DNA of 51,307 nt from Actinoplanes palleronii (lineage in GTDB: Bacteria > Actinomycetota > Actinomycetes > Mycobacteriales > Micromonosporaceae): the NCBI RefSeq assembly GCF_016862315.1, contig NZ_BOMS01000002.1:1-51307 (forward strand), read 5' to 3'. Positions 25,946-32,989 of the stretch are shown here, piece by piece. Made by a program: the position numbers and the translations under genes. The first letter of the stretch is position 1, and every line of letters begins with the position of its first letter. The notes under the pieces were generated by a model, which was not told the origin of the DNA, made no database searches, and saw only the letters and a list, made by a program, of their open reading frames with translations.

Positions 25946-26127
25946 TCCATCCGCGCGATCGCGTCCCGGCTCGCCAGCACCGCGACCTTGTCGCCGTCGA
26001 GTTCCGGCCGGTCCGCACCCTGCAGCACGTGATCGAAGAGCTGCTGGCAGTCACCGCGCAGGCGGAGCCACGCGGCGTGCGTCTCCCAGGCGGTGGACGG
26101 GGTGGACGTGCCGATGCTGATGCTCAT
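25915..26127 (-). CDS. Small hypothetical protein, 70 residues
   Basis: I do not recognise the family. The protein starts MSISIGTSTPSTAWETHAAW and ends [10 protein letters not shown]; it is mildly acidic with no signal or membrane helix. AAGGAG lies 6 nt before the ATG at 26127. The stop lies inside the 3' end of the histidine kinase gene (31-bp convergent overlap). The good ribosome binding site and balanced composition argue for a real gene. Confidence 0.6.
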   Translation of the reverse strand: MSISIGTSTPSTAWETHAAWLRLRGDCQQLFDHVLQGADRPELDGDKVAVLASRDAIARMDQGSAVNILV

Positions 26128-26276
26128 GGGAGGCTCCTTGATCACTTCGAGGGGTCGCTCTGTCGAGGGCCCGACCATCGGCCGCCATCGGCGGAACTGA
26201 GGTTTTCCCCACGCGCTTCTTCCGGTCAGGTAGCGTCGGAACGTCTGCCGCACACCGAGCCTGGCGGGGAGAGATC

Positions 26277-26327
26277 GTGATCCTGTCGACGCACACCGCC
26301 CGGTCCGCCGCTGACGCCCTGGCGTGA
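26277..26327 (+). CDS. 16-residue upstream ORF coupled to the MCP gene
   Basis: GTG 26277 with GGGGAGAG upstream opens a 16-codon frame (MILSTHTARSAADALA) whose stop overlaps the start of the MCP gene in GTGA (26324-26327). The MCP start has no ribosome binding site of its own, so this short frame may deliver ribosomes to it. Confidence 0.45.
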   Translation: MILSTHTARSAADALA

Positions 26328-27511
26328 CGCCGGTGTGGCTCGTCCTGACCGCGGTCCTGCTCGCCCTGGCCGCCGGCGCCGTGCTGGTCCGCCGCACCAG
26401 CCTGCGCCGGGAGGCCGGCTCGGGCGACGCGAGCGCCGGGCCGGACACCCTGGCCAGCGCGCGCCTGATGATCGCCGAGCTCGGCGAGGCGCTCCGGCAG
26501 CGCGACGCCGAGATCGAGCGGATGCTGGCCGACCGGGCCGAGCAGGCGCAGGCCACCGCGCTGGCCCAGAAGCAGAACAACCAGCGGCTGCGGCGCCGGG
26601 CCAAGGAGGCGATCGACGGCACCGCCGCGGTGATCGGCACCAAGCTGGAGGACGTGGTCGTGCAGGTCGGCGCGGCCCGGGACGCCGCGGCGGCCACCCA
26701 CGAGCGGGTCACCGTCACCAACGACGCGGCCGAGGCGCTGGGCCGCCGGGCGCTCAGCGCCGACGAGGCGGCCACCGCGCTGAACGCCAGCCTGCGGCAG
26801 GTCGCCGGGATCGCCAGCGTGATCTCCGGGATCGCGTCGCAGACCCGGCTGCTCGCCCTGAACGCGACGATCGAGGCGGTCCGGGCCGGCGACGCGGGAA
26901 GCGGTTTCGCGGTGGTGGCCGACGAGGTGAAGAGCCTGGCCGACACGACCGCGACCTCGACCGAGCAGATCACCCGGACGATCGCCGCGCTGGAGTCGGA
27001 CGTGGCGCAGATGGGCCAGACGCTCAGCGCGATCATCCACGACGTCGGTGACATCGAGGACACCATGCGCCAGCTCGGCGGGATCGCCGATCAGCAGCAC
27101 GCCATCGTGCAGCAGCTGCACCGCAGCGTGGACGCCACGATGGCGCAGATCGGCGACCTGTCCGACGTGGCCGAACGCCTGGAACGCCGCCGGCACGACC
27201 GGCTCAACGCCGAGGGTACGGTCCGGTTGCGGGTGCCGTCCCGGCCCACGCCGGTCGACGCGCAGGTGGTCGACCTGAGCTCGGACGGGCTGGGCTGCAC
27301 CGTCCCGGCCGACGTCCGGGTGGCGATCGGCGACGTCGTCCGCACCGAGTTCACCATGGACGGCCTGGGCGGTTCGGCCGAGGCCAAGGTGATGCGCCGG
27401 ACAGTGCGGGACGGTCTGATCGAGATCGGTCTGCAGTTCCAGGACCTGCCGACGACCACCCGCAACGCGATCGACAGCTACCTGACCACGCTCGGCGGCG
27501 ACGTCGACTGA
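26324..27511 (+). CDS. Methyl-accepting chemotaxis-like protein with C-terminal PilZ domain
   Basis: A 395-residue protein. One N-terminal membrane helix (about 4-22), no extracellular sensor domain, then coiled coil and a receptor signalling hairpin with the canonical tip ISGIASQTRLLALNATIEAVRAG and GFAVVADEVKSLA (about residues 165-210). The C-terminal PilZ domain (about 285-390) keeps both c-di-GMP motifs, RRHDR and DLSSDGLG. It may link c-di-GMP level to a receptor-type output; no che genes are nearby. Start GTG 26324 overlaps the stop of a short upstream ORF in GTGA. Its 3' end overlaps the convergent TetR gene by 34 bp. Confidence 0.85.
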   Translation: MTPVWLVLTAVLLALAAGAVLVRRTSLRREAGSGDASAGPDTLASARLMIAELGEALRQRDAEIERMLADRAEQAQATALAQKQNNQRLRRRAKEAIDGTAAVIGTKLEDVVVQVGAARDAAAATHERVTVTNDAAEALGRRALSADEAATALNASLRQVAGIASVISGIASQTRLLALNATIEAVRAGDAGSGFAVVADEVKSLADTTATSTEQITRTIAALESDVAQMGQTLSAIIHDVGDIEDTMRQLGGIADQQHAIVQQLHRSVDATMAQIGDLSDVAERLERRRHDRLNAEGTVRLRVPSRPTPVDAQVVDLSSDGLGCTVPADVRVAIGDVVRTEFTMDGLGGSAEAKVMRRTVRDGLIEIGLQFQDLPTTTRNAIDSYLTTLGGDVD

Positions 27512-28104
27512 TCCGGCAGCGGGTCCATCAGGTAGCGCTGCACGGTCGGCCCGACGATCGCCACGATCGTCTCGGACGGCACGGACGCCAGCGGCTCCAC
27601 CTTGATCACGTACCGCGCCATCGCGACGCCGACCATGTGGCTGGCGGCCAGGGTGATCCGCAGCGGGCCCTGCTCGTCGTCGAGGCCGAGCTTGGGCACC
27701 GCCCGCCGGAGGATCTGGGTCACCACGAACTCTCGGAACAGCCGGGTGGTCCACTCGTTGCCGACCGCGGAGCGCAGCAGGGCCACCCCGGCCGCGCCGC
27801 CAGGCCCGTCCCAGATCGTCAGGAACAGCCGGACGAAGCGCTCGCCGACCTGGCCCAGGTCTCCCTCGGCGACCGCGTCGAGCAGCTCGGCAGGGTCCAT
27901 CGGCGCCTGCATCGCGGCCAGGAACAGCTTGTCCTTGGTGCCGAAGTAGTGGTGCACCAGGGCCGGGTCGACCTCGGCGGCGGTGGCGATGGCACGGATC
28001 GAGGCGCCGTCGAACCCCTTGTCGGCGAACGCCGCCCGCGCGGCGGTCAGGATCACCTCCCGGGTGTCCTGGTTGCCGGGCCGCCGCCCGGTCCGTCGTG
28101 CCAT
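27478..28104 (-). CDS. TetR-family regulator of the ABC exporter operon
   Basis: A 208-residue TetR protein. The DNA-binding domain is clear: TREVILTAARAAFADKGFDGASIRAIATAAEVDPALVHHYFGTKDKLFLAAM-type order at about residues 15-65. The remainder matches the TetR C-terminal domain often found with DrrAB-like exporters. ATG 28104 has GAAGGGG 7 nt upstream; GTG 28107 is the alternative. It is last in an operon with the ATPase and permease, 47 bp after the permease stop. Palindromes before the ATPase gene (29705-29734, 29759-29778) are its likely operators. Confidence 0.8.
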   Translation of the reverse strand: MARRTGRRPGNQDTREVILTAARAAFADKGFDGASIRAIATAAEVDPALVHHYFGTKDKLFLAAMQAPMDPAELLDAVAEGDLGQVGERFVRLFLTIWDGPGGAAGVALLRSAVGNEWTTRLFREFVVTQILRRAVPKLGLDDEQGPLRITLAASHMVGVAMARYVIKVEPLASVPSETIVAIVGPTVQRYLMDPLPDQSTSPPSVVR

Positions 28105-28151
28105 CACAAAACCCCTTCCGGTACGACGCGGCCGCTACCCGTCGTACGCGA

Positions 28152-28880
28152 TCATTCTGTCCTGCGTCGCAACGTCGCGGCGCCCACCGCGAGCGCCACG
28201 ATGATCGCGCCCAGCACGACGCCCAGGTCACGCCACATCGTGCCGGTCGGATCGGCGTGCTGGCCGACCTCGGTGAGCGCCTGCACCGAATAGGACATCG
28301 GCAGCACGTCGCTGATCGCCTGCAACCAGCCGGTCATCGCCTCACGGGGCACGAAGAGCCCGCACAGCAGCAGCTGGGGCGCCACCACCAGCGGCATGAA
28401 CTGCACCGCCTGGAACTCGGTGCGAGCGAACGCGCTGCACAGCAGGCCGAGCGCGACGCCGAGCACGGCGTTGGCGACCGCGATCAGCACGACCAGGCCG
28501 AGGCCGCCGGCCGCGCGCATGCCCAGCACCCCGTAGGCGAAACCGGCCGCGACCGCCGCCTGCACCGCGGCCGCGCCGCCGAACGCGATCCCGTACCCGA
28601 AGAGCAGGTCGAGTTTGCCGACCGGGGTGGTGAACAGCCGCTCCAGGGTGCCGCTGGTGCGTTCCCGGAGCATGGCGATCGAGGTGATCAGGAACATCGT
28701 GATGAACGGGAAGATGCCCAGCATGGTCAACGCGATCCGGTCGAAGACCCGGGGCTGGCCGTCGTACATGAAGTAGATCAGGGTGATCAGCAGGGTGGGC
28801 ACCACGACGATCAGCGCGATGGTGCGCGGGTCGTGCCGCAGCTGGGTGAGGATCCGCCGGATCGTGCTCAGCATGATCAT
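28152..28880 (-). CDS. ABC-2 type exporter permease (DrrB-like)
   Basis: A 242-residue integral membrane protein with about six helices; IALIVVVPTLLITLIYF is the first, and the RERTSGTLERLFTTPVGKLDLLFGY segment is the conserved ABC-2 permease signature. It works with the ATPase encoded just upstream to export a hydrophobic compound or to assist ABC-2 type transport; the substrate is unknown. Start ATG 28880 has AAGGAGGG 7 nt upstream and overlaps the stop of a 30-codon bridging frame in ATGA. Confidence 0.85.
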   Translation of the reverse strand: MIMLSTIRRILTQLRHDPRTIALIVVVPTLLITLIYFMYDGQPRVFDRIALTMLGIFPFITMFLITSIAMLRERTSGTLERLFTTPVGKLDLLFGYGIAFGGAAAVQAAVAAGFAYGVLGMRAAGGLGLVVLIAVANAVLGVALGLLCSAFARTEFQAVQFMPLVVAPQLLLCGLFVPREAMTGWLQAISDVLPMSYSVQALTEVGQHADPTGTMWRDLGVVLGAIIVALAVGAATLRRRTE

Positions 28881-28969
28881 GCTGTGCCCTCCTTCGGCAT
28901 GCTCTCCGGGCCCTCGCCCGCGAGGACGCTCCCCGGGGCGGCGAGGTGCCGCGCGGTGCAGCCGTTCAT
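28877..28969 (-). CDS. 30-residue bridging mini-ORF between ATPase and permease
   Basis: ATG 28969 overlaps the ATPase stop in ATGA (28966-28969), and its stop overlaps the permease start in ATGA (28877-28880). The frame encodes MNGCTARHLAAPGSVLAGEG plus ten more residues. Exact 4-nt overlaps at both ends suggest it is translated so that ribosomes pass from one subunit gene to the next. No conserved function is recognised. Confidence 0.5.
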   Translation of the reverse strand: MNGCTARHLAAPGSVLAGEGPESMPKEGTA

Positions 28970-29688
28970 GCCGCCACCGCCTCGTGCGCGCGGATCAGGT
29001 TGAGGAACGCCTGGTCCAGGTCGTCGCTGCCGGCCGACTTCTTCACCGCGGCCGGGGTGTCGTCGGCGATCAGCACGCCCTCGCGGATCAGCAGCAGCCG
29101 GTCGCAGCGGTTCGCCTCGTCCATCACGTGGCTGGAGACCAGCACGGTGGCGCCGTCGGCGGCCATCCGCCGGAAATGCGCCCACAGCTCGTCGCGCAGC
29201 ACCGGGTCCTGCCCGACGGTGGGCTCGTCGAGCACCAGCAGCTCGGGCCGGCTCACGATGGCGCAGGCCAGCGACGCCCGGCTGCGCTGGCCGCCGGACA
29301 GGTCGGCGACCAGCTGGCCGGCGGCGCCGGTCAGCCCGACGGTCTCCAGTGCCTGATCGGCGGCGTCCTTGCCGAGCCGGTGGAGCGAGGCGAAGTAGCG
29401 CGCGTTCTCCCGGACGGTGAGGTCGGCGTAGACGCTGGGCGCCTGGGTCAGGTATCCGATCTTGCTGCGCAGCGCCGGCGCGCCGGCCGGGACGCCGAGC
29501 ACGGTCACCGTGCCGGCCACGACCTTCTGCACGCCGACCACCGTGCGCATCAGGGTGGTCTTGCCGCTGCCACTGGGGCCGAGCAGCCCGGTGACGCTGC
29601 CCCGCGGGACGGAGCAGGAGAAGCCGTCGAGCACGGCTCGCTTCCCGCGTCTGACGACCAGGCCGGTGACCTCGATCGCGGTGTCCAT
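28966..29688 (-). CDS. ABC transporter ATPase (DrrA-like)
   Basis: A 240-residue nucleotide-binding subunit. Walker A GPSGSGKTT (about residues 35-43), Q-loop GYLTQAP, signature DLSGGQRSRASLA, Walker B LLVLDEPTVGQDP and switch histidine VLVSSHVMDEA are all intact. The family is the multidrug/ABC-2 exporter type. ATG 29688 has GGGGAGGA 3 nt upstream; the frame opens a little earlier. First gene of the operon ATPase, mini-ORF, permease, TetR. Two dyads upstream are likely operator sites. Confidence 0.9.
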   Translation of the reverse strand: MDTAIEVTGLVVRRGKRAVLDGFSCSVPRGSVTGLLGPSGSGKTTLMRTVVGVQKVVAGTVTVLGVPAGAPALRSKIGYLTQAPSVYADLTVRENARYFASLHRLGKDAADQALETVGLTGAAGQLVADLSGGQRSRASLACAIVSRPELLVLDEPTVGQDPVLRDELWAHFRRMAADGATVLVSSHVMDEANRCDRLLLIREGVLIADDTPAAVKKSAGSDDLDQAFLNLIRAHEAVAA

Positions 29689-29704
29689 GGTTCCTCCCCG
29701 GAAC

Positions 29705-29734
29705 TCATCAAGTGTTGAACTCAACGCTAGATGA
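29705..29734. promoter_or_regulatory. 30-bp operator-like palindrome upstream of the exporter operon
   Basis: The outer arms TCATC and GATGA and the inner arms AGTGTTGA and TCAACGCT pair with about three mismatches over 30 bp. It lies 17 bp before the ATPase start, and the TAGCGT of the minus strand within it could be the -10. A TetR-family binding site is likely. Confidence 0.6.
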
Positions 29735-29758
29735 ATTCCGGGGAGCGGTCGAGAGTGT

Positions 29759-29778
29759 ATTTCAACGCATGATGAAAT
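29759..29778. promoter_or_regulatory. Second dyad upstream of the exporter operon
   Basis: ATTTCA and TGAAAT arms separated by 8 bp; the sequence TCAACGCATGATGA reuses the half-site elements (TCAACGC, GATGA) of the palindrome at 29705-29734. Probably a second binding site for the same regulator. Confidence 0.45.
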
Positions 29779-29787
29779 CCGGCGGTC

Positions 29788-30492
29788 TCAATCCCACCGG
29801 CGGGCCACGGCCAGGTGCTGCAGCGCCGGATGCCGGCCCGCCGGCCGGCGCATCGCCGGGGTGAGGAACGACCCGAACCACTCCGCGGCCTCCTCGGCCA
29901 CCGAGTCCAGCGCACCCGGCTCCTCGAACCGGCGGGTCGCGCCCGGGATGATCCGCAGCTCGGCGTGCACCCGCATGGTGTTGCGGGCCTCCTCGTTGAG
30001 CGCGAGCACCGCCTCGTCCCGCTCACCGGCGATCAGCAGGGTCGGCGCCTCCACCTCGATCAGCGCTGGTCCGGCCAGGTCGGGACGGCCGCTGCGGGAC
30101 ACCACCGCACGAACCGCGTCCGGCCGGGTCACCGCCGCGACCAGCGCCGCCGCCGTGCCCGCACCGGCGCCGAAGAGCCCGAGCGGCAGGCCCGCGGTGG
30201 CCGGATGCAGGCGCACCCAGTCGATCATGGTGACCAGCCGGTCGGCGAGCAGTCCGATCTCGAGGCCGCCCGCCCCGGTGTCCTCCTCCGGCGCGAGCAG
30301 GTCGGCCAGCAGGGTGGCGAACCCGCGGCGGTTCAGCTCCCGGGCCACCGCCTGCCGGCGCGGGCTCTGCCGGGAACCGCCGCTGCGGTGTGCGAAGAGG
30401 ACCACGCCCGTGGCGTGCTCGGCGATGGTCAGGTCGCCCTCCGGCCTCACCCCGCCGAGGTCGATCCGTTCCGTGATGGTCCAGCTGGTCAC
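29788..30492 (-). CDS. Dienelactone hydrolase-fold protein with degenerate catalytic triad
   Basis: A 234-residue alpha/beta-hydrolase of the small dienelactone-hydrolase-like family often fused to or found with phosphoribosyltransferases (VVLFAHRSGGSRQSPRRQAVA, TLLADLLAPEE, IAGERDEAV). The nucleophile elbow, GFGAStG-like in the family, reads LFGAGAGTAAAL here, with Gly (GGT) in place of Ser. The histidine segment, usually PGATHLFEEPG, reads PGATRRFEEPG. Asp remains. It may be a non-catalytic relative. GTG 30492 is 6 nt after AAGGG; ATG 30498 directly abuts AAGGG and is less likely. Confidence 0.7.
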   Translation of the reverse strand: MTSWTITERIDLGGVRPEGDLTIAEHATGVVLFAHRSGGSRQSPRRQAVARELNRRGFATLLADLLAPEEDTGAGGLEIGLLADRLVTMIDWVRLHPATAGLPLGLFGAGAGTAAALVAAVTRPDAVRAVVSRSGRPDLAGPALIEVEAPTLLIAGERDEAVLALNEEARNTMRVHAELRIIPGATRRFEEPGALDSVAEEAAEWFGSFLTPAMRRPAGRHPALQHLAVARRWD

Positions 30493-30635
30493 GTCCATCC
30501 CTTTCTGCTCGGCCACGTCCGTGGCGCGCATCCGGGGGGACGGCTCCCACCGTACGCGTCCTCCGTTGCTCCCTCAGGTGCTCCGGAGGGTGGCCGATCT
30601 GGAGGATGACGAGTGCCTCAGGAGGTCCATCCCCG

Positions 30636-31025
30636 ATGTCCGTTTCCCGGTTGAACCGCACCCCGCAGACGTCCTCGGTGCCACCGGTCCGGCCGTCCGC
30701 CAGGGAACGCCACCAGCATGCCCACGACGACGCGGACGCCCTCTCCGATCGGGACCGCGAGCTGATCTACCAGGCCACCGGCCAGCGCATCGACCCCGGC
30801 CAGCGCAGTTCCGGCTGGATCAACTCGCTGGCCGGCGCGATCGCCGCGGACCGCACGGCGGGCCGGCTCGCACCGGGGCAGGAGGTGACCCCGGCGTATC
30901 TGAAGGACCTGTCCCGCCGCTACGACCAGGCCACGCCGGGCCGCAACCCGGTCGCCGGCTACCTCGAGCCGGCCCTGCGCTACCTCTCCCAGCGCGGCGA
31001 CGGCCGCCTCGACGTCACCGCCTGA
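30636..31025 (+). CDS. Hypothetical protein, 129 residues
   Basis: Not recognised. The first 40 residues are Ser/Pro/Arg-rich and probably disordered; residues about 45-125 form a soluble helical domain (DRELIYQATGQRI, TPAYLKDLSRRYDQA, GYLEPALRYLSQRG). ATG 30636 has AGGAGG 10 nt upstream; an earlier ATG at 30606 abuts GGAGG and is less likely. It is followed 97 bp later by the GAF-ANTAR gene. Confidence 0.6.
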   Translation: MSVSRLNRTPQTSSVPPVRPSARERHQHAHDDADALSDRDRELIYQATGQRIDPGQRSSGWINSLAGAIAADRTAGRLAPGQEVTPAYLKDLSRRYDQATPGRNPVAGYLEPALRYLSQRGDGRLDVTA

Positions 31026-31122
31026 CCGTTGCCCCTCCCGGCCTGCGGCGTGGATTCACCCGCACGGGCCGCCGGGCGGTTCGGCGCTGCCCGCCGGGCG
31101 AAACGGGGTAAGGAGGGTGACC

Positions 31123-31827
31123 ATGACGCAGGATCCGATGGACCCCACCGCCGCCTTCCGTGAGCTCGCCCGGATCAATCTGGGCGAGACCGACCTGGAC
31201 GGGGTCCTGGCCACCGTCGCGGAGCTGGCCAAGCGGACGGTGCCCGGCGCGTACGAGGTCTCGGTGACCCTGATCCGCGACCGCGGCCCGCACACCGTCG
31301 CGAGCACCGGCGAGGCCGCCGACCGGATCGACAAGTGGCAGTACGAGCGCGGCTCCGGCCCCTGCTTGGACGCCTGCCGGGACCGGACCACGCTGCTCGT
31401 CGACGACGTCGGCGCGGAGCGTCGCTGGCCCGGCTGGGAGGAGAACACCGACGTCGTCGGCGTGCACAGCGCGCTCAGCGTCGGCCTGCAGATCCACGAG
31501 CGGGTGTCCGGCGCGCTCAACATCTACGCCACCTCGGCACGTGCGTTCGACCCCGACGCGGTGGTGCTGGCCGAGACGTTCGCCGGGTACGCCGCGATCG
31601 CCCTGGCCAACGCGCACCTCTACAACACCACGCTGGCCCTGACCCGGAACCTGCAGGTCGCGATGGAGAACCGCGCGGTGATCGAGCAGGCCAAGGGCAT
31701 CATCATGGGCCAGCGGCACTGCACCGCCGACGAGGCGTTCGCGATCCTGGCGAGGGCGTCCCAGGAGTCCAACCGCAAACTCCGCGAGGTCGCCACCGGC
31801 CTGGTCGACCGCGCCCAGCGGGGCTGA
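31123..31827 (+). CDS. GAF-ANTAR regulator
   Basis: A 234-residue cytoplasmic protein. The GAF domain (about 10-160) has RGSGPCLDACRDRTTLLVDD and VHSALSVGLQI. The C-terminal ANTAR domain (about 170-228) has AVIEQAKGIIMGQRHCTADEAFAILARASQESNRKLREVA, the RNA-binding three-helix signature. ANTAR proteins relieve transcription termination by binding paired hexaloop RNA hairpins; the GAF ligand is unknown. ATG 31123 has AGGAGG 6 nt upstream. It converges with the next gene, 15 bp apart. Confidence 0.9.
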   Translation: MTQDPMDPTAAFRELARINLGETDLDGVLATVAELAKRTVPGAYEVSVTLIRDRGPHTVASTGEAADRIDKWQYERGSGPCLDACRDRTTLLVDDVGAERRWPGWEENTDVVGVHSALSVGLQIHERVSGALNIYATSARAFDPDAVVLAETFAGYAAIALANAHLYNTTLALTRNLQVAMENRAVIEQAKGIIMGQRHCTADEAFAILARASQESNRKLREVATGLVDRAQRG

Positions 31828-31842
31828 CCCGGCCGGAGATGA

Positions 31843-32913
31843 TCAGAGGGTGCGGTCGAGCAGGTTGCGCCAGTGCCGGACCAGCGGCGCCGGGCAGGAG
31901 ATGTCGTGCACCCCGGCGGCCCGCAGCTGGTCGTGCAGCCGGACGCTGGGCCGCAGGTCGACGGCGACCAGGCACGGCACGGACCGGGACGTGGCGATCG
32001 AGGCGGCCCACTCGACCAGCTGGGCCACGATCGCCGGGAGCCGGTCCACCGGCAGCAGCACGTCGTTGCGGATGCTCCGGTCCCAGACCAGGGTGTGCTG
32101 GGCCAGGTCGGCGGTCGCGACGGTGAGCAGGTGACAGTCGTCGACCAGATCGGCGACGGTCAGCGCGGCGGCCGGGGTGGCGATGTCCAGGCCCAGGCGC
32201 CAGCGGGCGTCGGTGACCGCGGTGAACGCGGAGATCTCCCGCCGGTCCGAGACCATCGGGAGCACGACGAGCGGGTCGCCGCCCGGGAACGCCTCGATGA
32301 TCGTACGAAAGGAATCGACGGCATCCGGGAGCAACGAGCGGACGCCGCGCCGGCCGAATGACGCCGCCGGCGGACCGCCGGCCTGCTCGTCGAACCACCG
32401 GACAGCCGGCAGCGAGCGGTCCGACCCGGCCAGCAGCCGCCACAGCTCGGCGCGATCGGTCGCGGTCAGCGCGCGCAGGTCCTCGGCGCGCAGCGGCGCC
32501 CAGCCGTCGGCCAGGTGAGCGGCCGCCCGGGCCTCGGCCGGACCGGTCACCTCGGCGTGCACGCGCAGGGTGGTGGCGCCGGCCGGCACCGGCGGCGCGG
32601 TGGTCCCGGCGTCGAAGTCGACCACCACGTCGTGGCCGAGCCAGCTGTCGTCGACGGTCACCCCGGTCAGCACTGGGACCGGCAGCGACCACAGCGCGCG
32701 GGCCTCCGGCGCGTACGGGGTGACCGCCTCCTCGACGATCACCCCGGAGAGCCGGGGTGCCATCGCGCGGATCAGGTCGGCGTCGGGTTTCTCCAGGTAG
32801 AGCAGGACCTGACCGAAGACGATCTCCTCGATGCCGGTGCGGTCCACCAGGAGGCCGCGGTGCCGGCCGTAGCCGTACGCGATACCTGGCTCGTCGCCGG
32901 TCCGGTCACTCAT
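31843..32913 (-). CDS. Degenerate PEP-utilizing enzyme (PTS enzyme I-like), probably inactive
   Basis: A 356-residue protein that I align with the swivelling and PEP-binding parts of PTS enzyme I. Residues 33-105 match the mobile domain, with TPYAPEARAL where enzyme I has the phospho-histidine TSH; the His is Tyr. Residues 115-350 follow the PEP barrel: FGRRGVRSLL (GxRGIR), PLVVLPMVS (IMxPMVS), GLDIATPAAAL (ExPAAAL, Glu lost), TVATADLAQHTLVWDRS (IGTNDLxQYxLAxDR) and a C-terminal strand where CGE is lost. The HPr-binding helical domain is absent. It is probably a regulatory or structural pseudoenzyme. ATG 32913 has AGGTGGCGG upstream. Confidence 0.65.
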   Translation of the reverse strand: MSDRTGDEPGIAYGYGRHRGLLVDRTGIEEIVFGQVLLYLEKPDADLIRAMAPRLSGVIVEEAVTPYAPEARALWSLPVPVLTGVTVDDSWLGHDVVVDFDAGTTAPPVPAGATTLRVHAEVTGPAEARAAAHLADGWAPLRAEDLRALTATDRAELWRLLAGSDRSLPAVRWFDEQAGGPPAASFGRRGVRSLLPDAVDSFRTIIEAFPGGDPLVVLPMVSDRREISAFTAVTDARWRLGLDIATPAAALTVADLVDDCHLLTVATADLAQHTLVWDRSIRNDVLLPVDRLPAIVAQLVEWAASIATSRSVPCLVAVDLRPSVRLHDQLRAAGVHDISCPAPLVRHWRNLLDRTL

Positions 32914-32989
32914 CCGCCACCTCGCCTCGTTGAGGCCGACAGTAGCCGCGACCGGACGTCACCGCTGCCCGCGCTTCGGGCAGTCGGGC

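Noticed and set aside
26051..27470. Minus-strand frames opposite the MCP-PilZ gene
   Set aside because: Ser/Arg-rich or Gly/Arg-rich shadows; only the last 70 codons (25915-26127), with their own ribosome binding site, look real.
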